Assembly: GCF_000702265.1 (NCBI RefSeq) | Contig: NZ_KL370880.1 | Coordinates: 741,149-805,148 of the forward strand | DNA: 64,000 nucleotides | Direction: 5' to 3' | Origin: Butyrivibrio sp. NC2002 | GTDB lineage: Bacteria; Bacillota; Clostridia; Lachnospirales; Lachnospiraceae | Shown: positions 1 to 7,200 of the stretch, one piece after another | Layout: each line of letters starts with the position of its first letter | How positions within the stretch are numbered: position 1 is the first letter of the stretch | Made by a program: the position numbers and the translations under genes | Notes under the pieces: generated by a model | Seen by the model: only the letters and a program-made list of their open reading frames with translations | Database searches by the model: none | Told to the model about the DNA's origin: nothing

Positions 1-1
1 A

Positions 2-1093
2 GGAAACGGTGTTGCACTTAACATCCCTGTTCTTATGAAGGAACTTAATTCGGTTATCGAAAAGAACGTACCGAAGCCGAATCTTATGATTTCAGATCGT
101 TGCCAGATCGTTATGCCTTATCACATCCTCTTTGATCAGTATGAAGAAGAGAGACTTGGCGGTAAGTCATTTGGTTCAACAAAATCAGGTATTGCACCTT
201 TTTATTCAGATAAGTATGCAAAGGTTGGTTTCCAGGTAAATGAACTTTTTGATGAAGAGCTTCTTAAAGAAAAGGTTGAGAGAGTACTTGTTACAAAGAA
301 CATCCTTTTGAGAGAGCTTTATCATAAGCCTGAAATTGATGCAGCTGAGCTTCTTAATACACTTCATGAGTGGAGAGACATGGTTGAGCCTTATGTTGGC
401 GATACATCACTTTTCCTTGATAAGGCTATTAAGGAAAACAAGACAATCCTCCTTGAGGGTCAGCTTGGTACAATGAAGGATCCTGACCACGGTATTTATC
501 CTATGGTTACATCTTCATCAACACTTGCTGCATATGGTGCGATCGGCGCAGGTATTGCTCCTTATGAGATAAAGGAGATTGTAGTTGTAAATAAGGCTTA
601 TTCTTCTGCAGTTGGTGCAGGTGCATTCACATCAGAGATATTCGGTGATGAAGCTGATGAGCTCAGAAGACGCGGTGGCGACGGCGGTGAATACGGTGCA
701 ACAACAGGTCGTCCTCGTCGTATGGGTTGGTATGACTGCGTTGCAAGTAAGTATGGATGCAGACTTCAGGGTGCTACTGATGTTGCGTTCACTGTCCTCG
801 ATGTACTCGGCTATCTTGATGAAATTCCGGTTTGTGTTGGTTACGAGATCAATGGAGAAGTTACAAAGGAATTCCCTGTAACACACCTTCTTGAAAAGGC
901 TAAGCCTGTATATGAGACACTTCCCGGATGGAAGAGCGATATTCGCGGAATCAAGAAATATGAGGACCTTCCGGAAAACTGCAGAAAGTACATTGAATTC
1001 ATAGAGAAGGAAATCGGATATCCGATCACTATGGTATCTAACGGACCTGCTAGAGAAGATATCATCTACAGAGAGAGCCCTCTTAAAAAGTAA
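2..1093 (+). CDS. purA: Adenylosuccinate synthetase, 5'-truncated by the window edge
   Basis: PurA joins IMP and aspartate using GTP to give adenylosuccinate, the first committed step from IMP to AMP, in the cytosol. The reading frame is open from base 2, so the first visible ATG (base 35) is internal and the N-terminal P-loop part lies outside the window. Visible family blocks are LMISDRCQIVMPYH, the divergent GSTKSGIAPFYSDKY loop, EGQLGTMKDPDHGIYP followed by VTSSST, and ATTGRPRRMGWYD near the middle. About 363 residues are present of a usual ~430. It ends with TAA and is followed by an intrinsic terminator. The assignment is secure; the true start cannot be seen. Confidence 0.95.
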   Translation, partial: GNGVALNIPVLMKELNSVIEKNVPKPNLMISDRCQIVMPYHILFDQYEEERLGGKSFGSTKSGIAPFYSDKYAKVGFQVNELFDEELLKEKVERVLVTKNILLRELYHKPEIDAAELLNTLHEWRDMVEPYVGDTSLFLDKAIKENKTILLEGQLGTMKDPDHGIYPMVTSSSTLAAYGAIGAGIAPYEIKEIVVVNKAYSSAVGAGAFTSEIFGDEADELRRRGGDGGEYGATTGRPRRMGWYDCVASKYGCRLQGATDVAFTVLDVLGYLDEIPVCVGYEINGEVTKEFPVTHLLEKAKPVYETLPGWKSDIRGIKKYEDLPENCRKYIEFIEKEIGYPITMVSNGPAREDIIYRESPLKK

Positions 1094-1129
1094 TAACTGT
1101 ACAAAAACAGAATATTGTTGTAATCTTAT

Positions 1130-1160
1130 GGGGTTGTCTTATTATGGACAACCCCTTTTT
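1130..1160 (+). terminator. Intrinsic terminator after purA
   Basis: A 9-bp stem (GGGGTTGTC / GACAACCCC) with a short AT-rich loop is followed at once by a T run. It closes purA transcription just before the next gene's ribosome-binding site. Confidence 0.9.
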
Positions 1161-1183
1161 GTCAGTTTTATAGGAGGTTTGAT

Positions 1184-2086
1184 GTGAATAACGAAAAGAC
1201 ACCTGTTTTTAAAAGAGTTATAGCTCTTCTCGGAGTGGTCCTGCTTGTAGGAATGTATATAGTACTGCTGATCCAGGGACTTACCGGAAGCGCTGAAACA
1301 TTTAATACATTTATTATGTGTGCGGCTGCGACAGTTGCAATCCCGATCGCAATCTGGCTGATCCTGTGGGCATACTCAGCTATCACTGGTACGAGAACAA
1401 TCGCAAGTGCTGATCCTTACGGCAAAAATGACGTTTCTTCAAAAGATGTGGATGCATCCGAAAAAACAGATAACAAAATAAGTACTGTTATCTTTGATAT
1501 AGGCGGAGTTCTCGTCGATTTTTGCTGGGATGATTTCCTTAGGAACAAAGGCTTTGATGAAGCTATGGTTCAGAGGATCGGAGATGCCAGTGTGAGAACA
1601 TCCGACTGGGATGAGTTTGACAGAGGTGTTCTTGATACAAAAGGCATAATAGACGGCTTTGTGAAAAATGATCCCGAGATAGAAGATGAGATAAGGAAGG
1701 GATTTGATGATCTTTCAGGCCTTCTTAAAAAGAGGGAGAGAACGATCCCCTGGATAAAGGCCCTTAAGAAGGCAGGCTACAGAGTCCTTGTTTTATCAAA
1801 CTTTTCAAAGCAGGCTCTTGAAGCCAATCCTTTCATGAATGAGTTTTTGGATGAAGTTGACGGCGGAATCTTAAGCTACAGAGATAAAGTCATTAAGCCC
1901 GATCCTGCAATTTACAAGCTTATTATGGAAAGATATGATCTTAAACCTGAAGAATGTGTATTCATAGATGATATGCAGAGAAATATCGATGCGGCAAAGA
2001 ATGTCGGCATGAACGGCATAGTTTTCAGTGATTATGACCAGGTTGACAGAGAACTTGCAGAGCTTGGCGTCGTTTACGAAATATAA
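1184..2086 (+). CDS. Membrane-anchored HAD-superfamily hydrolase
   Basis: The start is GTG, not ATG: the ATG two bases upstream is followed directly by TGA, and AGGAGG lies 7 bases before the GTG. The 300-residue product begins with two hydrophobic helices (about residues 10-30 and 40-65) and then a cytosolic HAD domain. HAD motif I is FDIGGVLVDF with the nucleophilic Asp, motif II is VLSNFSK, and motifs III/IV are IKPDPAIYK and FIDDMQRN. This pattern is closest to the YihX/epoxide-hydrolase-N-like HAD phosphatases, which act on small phosphorylated metabolites; the substrate cannot be told from sequence. Fusion to two transmembrane helices is less common than the soluble form. It stands alone between purA and the infC operon. 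Confidence 0.8.
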   Translation: MNNEKTPVFKRVIALLGVVLLVGMYIVLLIQGLTGSAETFNTFIMCAAATVAIPIAIWLILWAYSAITGTRTIASADPYGKNDVSSKDVDASEKTDNKISTVIFDIGGVLVDFCWDDFLRNKGFDEAMVQRIGDASVRTSDWDEFDRGVLDTKGIIDGFVKNDPEIEDEIRKGFDDLSGLLKKRERTIPWIKALKKAGYRVLVLSNFSKQALEANPFMNEFLDEVDGGILSYRDKVIKPDPAIYKLIMERYDLKPEECVFIDDMQRNIDAAKNVGMNGIVFSDYDQVDRELAELGVVYEI

Positions 2087-2101
2087 TTTTTGAAAATAGT
2101 G

Positions 2102-2130
2102 TTGACATCGGCTCTTTACGATGGTATATT
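2102..2130 (+). promoter_or_regulatory. Sigma-A promoter of the infC operon
   Basis: TTGACA and TATATT are separated by exactly 17 bases. It lies just after the HAD gene and before a ~150-base leader, so it should drive infC-rpmI-rplT. Confidence 0.8.
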
Positions 2131-2136
2131 AACACA

Positions 2137-2275
2137 GTATGAAAACAAAGCAGAGGTTTCCACTCTCACCCTGCGGCAAGGGCTTGCAGGCGTTAATACA
2201 TCTAAAATATGGCGATGTGATTAGTTTTAGCCGGGTTTAGAATAGTATGTGGACTCCTTTGTGAGTCCACTTTTT
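2137..2275 (+). promoter_or_regulatory. infC operon leader, probable L20-type autoregulatory attenuator
   Basis: The transcript leader contains small stems (AGAG/CTCT; CCTGC/GCAGG around a GGCAAGGGCTT loop) and ends in a strong intrinsic terminator immediately before the infC ribosome-binding site. In Firmicutes the infC-rpmI-rplT leader is known to be the target of L20 autoregulation by premature termination. The position and architecture fit. I did not match it to a covariance model. Confidence 0.6.
2249..2275 (+). terminator. Attenuator terminator in the infC leader
   Basis: An 8-bp perfect stem (GTGGACTC / GAGTCCAC) with loop CTTTGT is followed by TTTTT. It lies upstream of infC, so it works as an attenuator for the operon. 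Confidence 0.85.
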
Positions 2276-2295
2276 ATTTTTGGAGGTATAAAGCC

Positions 2296-2802
2296 ATTAG
2301 CGATTTATTTATCAATGAGCAGATAAGGGACAAAGAAGTACGTGTAATTGGCGAGAGCGGGGAACAGCTTGGCGTTATGTCCATTCAGGAAGCAAGAAAG
2401 CTTGCTGATGAAGCCGGAGTTGACCTTGTAAAGATTGCACCTAACGCAAAACCGCCGGTATGCCGTATTGTTGACTATGGCAAATTTAAGTATGAGCAGC
2501 TTCGCAAAGAAAAAGAAGCTCGCAAAAAGCAGAAGAACGTTGAGATCAAGGAGATCCGTTTGTCTCCCAACATCGATACAAACGACCTTAATACCAAGGT
2601 TAATGCTGCTAAGAAGTTCCTTGAAAAAGGTAATCGTGTAAAGATAACCCTGAGATTCAGAGGACGTGAGATGGCTCATATGAGTGCAAGCGCACATATT
2701 CTTACTGATTTTGCTGCAGCTCTTGAAGATGTAGCTGTTATTGACAAGCAGCCCAAGGTTGAGGGACGTAGTATGACAATGTTCCTTACAGAGAAGAAGT
2801 AA
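2296..2802 (+). CDS. infC: Translation initiation factor IF-3, with AUU start
   Basis: IF3 binds the 30S subunit, prevents early 50S joining and checks the start codon. The homologous N-terminus (residues about 1-27, reading ISDLFINEQIRDKEVRV) lies upstream of the first in-frame ATG at 2377. The only fitting start is ATT at 2296, nine bases after GGAGG at 2282-2286. That gives 168 residues, a normal IF3 length, and the rare AUU start is the known device by which IF3 limits its own synthesis. KPPVCRIVDYGKFKYE and the C-terminal block KITLRFRGREM are clear family signatures. It is the first gene of infC-rpmI-rplT. Confidence 0.95.
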   Translation: MSDLFINEQIRDKEVRVIGESGEQLGVMSIQEARKLADEAGVDLVKIAPNAKPPVCRIVDYGKFKYEQLRKEKEARKKQKNVEIKEIRLSPNIDTNDLNTKVNAAKKFLEKGNRVKITLRFRGREMAHMSASAHILTDFAAALEDVAVIDKQPKVEGRSMTMFLTEKK

Positions 2803-2939
2803 GAAGCAACTGATAATGATATTGTTTCTCACTATGTGAGTTACATATATAGTAATTGTTCATTAACTTTTTGTTGGATGATTACACTGCCGATACGGCA
2901 GAATGCAATAATTATTTACAGCATAGGAGGATTATAGTT

Positions 2940-3140
2940 ATGCAGCACAAGATGAAGACAAATAGATCTGCTGCCAAGCGTTTCAAGGTAACAGGCACAG
3001 GTAAGCTGATCCGTAACAAGGCGTACAAGCGTCACATTCTTACAAAGAAGTCTACAAAGAGAAAGAGAAACTTAAGACAGGCAGCAGTAGTTGATGCTAC
3101 CAACGTTAAGACAATGAAGAAGATTCTGCCTTACGTTTAA
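2940..3140 (+). CDS. rpmI: 50S ribosomal protein L35
   Basis: This is a 66-residue, strongly basic protein with the L35 signature [19 protein letters not shown]. The ATG at 2940 follows AGGAGG (2925-2930) at normal distance. A longer upstream reading frame from 2856 would add residues foreign to the family. L35 is a small component of the large ribosomal subunit. It is the second gene of the infC operon. Confidence 0.95.
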   Translation: MQHKMKTNRSAAKRFKVTGTGKLIRNKAYKRHILTKKSTKRKRNLRQAAVVDATNVKTMKKILPYV

Positions 3141-3218
3141 ATCTGAATGTTCGGGTTGTTCTGTAATCTGAGTTTCATTCACAAATGGCAGTTGTATTAT
3201 TTTTAGGAGGAAAACGAA

Positions 3219-3575
3219 ATGGCAAGAATTAAAGGTGGCATGAATGCCAAGAAAAAGCATAAGAGAGTTTTAAAGCTCGCTAAGGGCTATAGAGGCGCTA
3301 GATCAAAACAGTACAGAGTTGCTAAGCAGTCAGTTATGAGAGCTCTTACATCTGCATTTGCAGGTCGTAAGCAGAAGAAGAGAGATATGAGATCTCTTTG
3401 GATCACACGTATCAACGCTGCAGCTCGTCTTAATGGCATGTCATATTCAAACCTTATGCATGGCCTTAAGCTTGCAGGCGTAGACATCAACCGCAAGATG
3501 CTTGCTGAGATGGCTGTTAACGATGCAGAAGGCTTCAAGACTCTTACAGAGATCGCTAAAGCAAAGATTGCATAA
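3219..3575 (+). CDS. rplT: 50S ribosomal protein L20
   Basis: The 118-residue product has the full L20 sequence pattern, including [15 protein letters not shown] at the start and [18 protein letters not shown] in the middle. L20 binds 23S rRNA early in 50S assembly and, in Firmicutes, represses its own operon through the infC leader. A strong AGGAGG precedes the ATG, and the gene ends in a good terminator. Confidence 0.97.
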   Translation: MARIKGGMNAKKKHKRVLKLAKGYRGARSKQYRVAKQSVMRALTSAFAGRKQKKRDMRSLWITRINAAARLNGMSYSNLMHGLKLAGVDINRKMLAEMAVNDAEGFKTLTEIAKAKIA

Positions 3576-3594
3576 TTGTAATTGACTAATACAA

Positions 3595-3628
3595 AACGCA
3601 TTGCCAATAATTTGGCAATGCGTTTTTT
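3595..3628 (+). terminator. Intrinsic terminator after rplT
   Basis: A 13-bp perfect stem (AACGCATTGCCAA / TTGGCAATGCGTT) with loop TAAT is followed by a T run. It ends the infC operon. Confidence 0.93.
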
Positions 3629-3944
3629 CTTAATGAACATAACCAAATTATAAAGAATATAAACAAGAATGAATTCTTTGGGAAATAAGTCTGTATTCTA
3701 TTGAAAAGCGAGCCTTTGCCATATATTATGAAACTATGGTAGAGGGGAGTTAATCGATTCTTTTTTAATCTGAATATTTCGTTGAATGATTTTCCGGTTT
3801 TTTCTAAAAATGAATGCTCTAAAACGGACACAATGAAATAAAATCAAAAAGGATAGTTTCCAGTTTAACCCAGCAATAATGAACCCTCATACCTGCGAAT
3901 GGAAACCGTGTTTGAAATTTTTTTTACAAAATTCGTGTTTTGCG

Positions 3945-3973
3945 TTGATTTTTTAAATCAAATGTTTTATCAT
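3945..3973 (+). promoter_or_regulatory. Promoter upstream of c-di-GMP riboswitch 1
   Basis: TTGATT and TATCAT are separated by 17 bases, about 70 bases before the aptamer. The same arrangement (TTGATT, 17 bases, TATGAT) stands before riboswitch 2, which supports it. Between the rplT terminator and this site (about 3630-3944) I see no gene or other clear element. Confidence 0.55.
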
Positions 3974-4043
3974 AATTTGCGGAGTAAGTGTGAAAATATA
4001 TTTCAAATATGATTGATGTTTGGAAAGAAGTAAATATAGTTTA

Positions 4044-4120
4044 TTCAGGGCAAAGCTATCGCAAGGTAGTGACGCAAAGCTAAAGGGTCTGTCAGGGGAC
4101 AGATAGCCAGCTGCCTGTGC
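4044..4120 (+). promoter_or_regulatory. Cyclic di-GMP-I (GEMM-I) riboswitch 1
   Basis: The aptamer shows the GEMM-I core: CAGGGCAAAGC, a P2 stem GCTATCGCAAGGTAGTG with its GNRA-type loop, GACGCAAAGC, and the second helix pair AGGGTCTGTC...GACAGATAGCC leading to CAGCTGCC. It senses the second messenger c-di-GMP. A terminator 50 bases downstream and the adhesin gene directly after form its expression platform. The aptamer core is almost identical to the copy at 10000-10080. Confidence 0.93.
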
Positions 4121-4170
4121 TTTTTGTAACTTATGTTTTTAATGTTATGGCGCAGATGAATTGGATGTTA

Positions 4171-4205
4171 TGCCCTGTTTGTGTATTTCAAACAGGGCAT
4201 TTTTT
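4171..4205 (+). terminator. Expression-platform terminator of riboswitch 1
   Basis: An 11-bp perfect stem (TGCCCTGTTTG / CAAACAGGGCA) is followed by a T run. The left arm TGCCCTG is an exact complement of CAGGGCA at the 5' edge of the aptamer (4046-4052). Strand exchange between aptamer and terminator is therefore possible. Confidence 0.88.
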
Positions 4206-4219
4206 ATGAGGTACCTGGT

Positions 4220-7200
4220 ATGGCAAGAAATTCAGGAAAAGAAAAAATTCAGGAATATTTAAATAAGCATAATTTCACAAAGCGCTGGTTAGCAGTTATG
4301 CTCATTGTTACGATGCTTGTAACCGGTGTGACTTTGTATGCCATGAATAGAGATGCATCTGCGGTAACTGAAGAGGGTGCTGATGAACTTGGAATGATTT
4401 TTGAGAATGATGATCTTGAGATGGCCGGTCTGAACAGCGATGGCGGTGAAGAAGAGACTGTAGAAGACACTGAAGAAACATCAGACAGTGAAGATGAGTA
4501 TACAGAAGAAGCTTATGAGGATGAAGAAAGCTCTGATGATACTTACGAGGAAGAAGAGTACACTGAAGAGACTTCAGAAGAGAACTACGAAGATAATTCA
4601 GATGAGTCAAACGAAGATGCATCCGAGGAAGAGGCAGGCACAGAAGATTCTGATGATGCTGCAGAAGATTCCTCCGAAGAAGCCGAAGAAGGAACTTCAG
4701 ATGATTCAGAAAACGCAGAAGGCTCAGAAGATTCAGAAGAAAGCTTTGATGAAGAACTTAACGAGGAAACTCTTGCAGGAGCCCTTGAAGATGAGCTTAT
4801 GCAGGATGTGGTGCTTACTGTTTCCTATGTTGATGGTGAAGGCGAGCTTATCGTAGATGAAGCCGGCGAAGCTTTAGCTGATGAGAAGAAAATCGATCTC
4901 ATGGACAGCATGGTATTTGAAGATGATGCCAGATCCATCGATGGTTACAACTTTAAAGAAGTTATTTACGAGTACTACGACGAAGATAAAGAAGAAACAG
5001 AGAAGATCGCTATCGAGAAGATAACGGTTATGATCTATACAGCTTCTGATGAACAGGGCTATAAATATTACGAAGTAGTTCCAAAGGATGATCCTGAGAC
5101 TGAAGAGGATGAATCTGAAGATGTTATGGAAATCAAACTCGACACTAACCTTACATTCGTTTATGAGAAGGTAGAGGAAGAGGTTTCTGAGGAAGAGGAA
5201 CAGACTGATAAAACTGTAGAAATCCCCGAGTCTGTAGATCTTGCAAAATACGTAACGAAGACAGTTATTGAGCGCCAAACACCGGATGGTGAATGGGAAG
5301 AAATCACAGAAGATCAGATTATGCCCGGTGACAGCCTCCGTATAACAATTAAGTATGAGCTTCCTGAAGAAGCTTCAGCAAGTGATGATATCTACTATGA
5401 GCTTCCTTCTAAATTTGGCACAGTTGAGAGTACTGAAAAGTCTATCGATGGTGCAGACGGCACAGTAGAAGTATCAGAAGATAATAAGGTTAAAGTTCAG
5501 TATTCTGATGAACACAAGCAGGGAATAAAAGAGAAAATCCAGAGTGATGACTCAACAGAAGAAAACAGTGATGATAATGCCGGTAATGGAAAGAAAAGCA
5601 ATGACTCCGCCGGCATTGCTAATCGCTTTTTTCGTGCTATCTTTATAAATCCTTTTGCAAAGGGAGGACTTGTTTCAAGTTTTTTTAACCAGTTCGTAAT
5701 CGTGGCTCATGCCGAGGAAGGTAATACCGGAAATACCTCCAGCGGTGAGTTTACGACTTATACAAGTGTTCCCGGCATGCAGATCACAGGACTTTCAGTT
5801 ACAAAAAATCCTCAACCCGGTTGGCTGGATAATGCATTTACATACAGTGGAGGTACACCTATTTCATCCGGTGCTGATGTTGGAAATGGTGACACACTCC
5901 TCTTTACTATGTCTTATAAGCTTGGAGCAGGGACACTTAGTTCAGGTGAGGTGCCTAAATATAATCTGGCAGACCATGAAATTGATGTGGAAAATGACAT
6001 AAAGGGTTACATATACAACAAGAGTAATGTTTATGTTGGTACGTTCTTTATTGATAGTAAAACAGACATTGTCACATTTGATTTTGAAGAGGAATTTGCA
6101 AAACTGAATGATACTCAGTCTATTGAGGGTGAATTTTTCTTTGCAGCTAAGGCAAATCTTAATGAGAATGAAAATGAAAAACCTATTCATTACGACTTTG
6201 GCGGCCCTGCAACTTTTGATATAAGAATAGTCAGAGTTTACAACTATGATCTGGGTATTGAAAAGAAAGGCAATGCCACACTTGATGCAAATACAAAGAC
6301 TATAAATTATTCTATCAAACTTACAACTAACCAAGGGTCAGGTGATGAAATCAATCTGGAGGATGTTCTTACAGTATTTAATGATTACTCCGGCAATAAC
6401 GGACAGAACGATGAGCTTACCAATAAAATAGACGTTGCTGAGGCTATTAAAGAAATTATTGTAATGAAGGGAGAAAATTCTTCAGTATCTGTTCAGCCTA
6501 CCTTTTCCGGTAATAAGTTTAGTATGTCACTTAAAGGGCTGAAAAAGGGAGAGAGCTATACCATTACTTATAAGCTGGTAGTTCCGGACGATATCGTTAA
6601 TAACGGTAGTGCTCTTAAAATTCATAACAAGGCAAATGCAAAGTATGGAAAAGATCAGGAAGTATCCATGGAGTGTGATACCACATATGTAGGAACGTTT
6701 CCTGATATATACAAAAAAGGTTCTGCAGATAAGAGCAGAAGAACTGTTACCTGGACTATAAAGCTTAATACCAGGGGCAGAAATCTAAAGGGATTTACTT
6801 TATCGGATAAGAAGATGAATTCATCTATACATTATGTGCCCTATGAAGGAAATGTAACGGTTACATCAGTAGTTGGTGGTAATGGCGTAACTCCTTCACT
6901 TACTCAAGGTAGCACTATAAGCCTCAAGGACGGCTATAAGTTTGAGGTTGATGATTATAGTACCTATACTTTCACATATAGCTATGTCTACACAAATGAT
7001 GATATTTCCTGGGGCTCAGGTATCTTTAATAAGGCATTGATATTAAATGTAGATAAGCAGGGAAATGAGTATCAGGGCTGGGTAGGAATATCTGATAACA
7101 GTTATGCTGACAAAAAGAATGATGGCTACGAATGGGATAACGATAACTGGGTAAAACTTAAGTGGAACGTATCACTCCTTGCCCCGATATACAACAATGA

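Noticed and set aside
2305-2832. 175-aa open frame on the minus strand over infC
   Set aside because: Complete overlap with the well-supported infC gene; composition is typical of an antisense shadow.
4181-4219. Longer start for the first giant adhesin
   Set aside because: This start lies in the loop of the riboswitch terminator and has no ribosome-binding site; ATG 4220 has GAGG at good distance.
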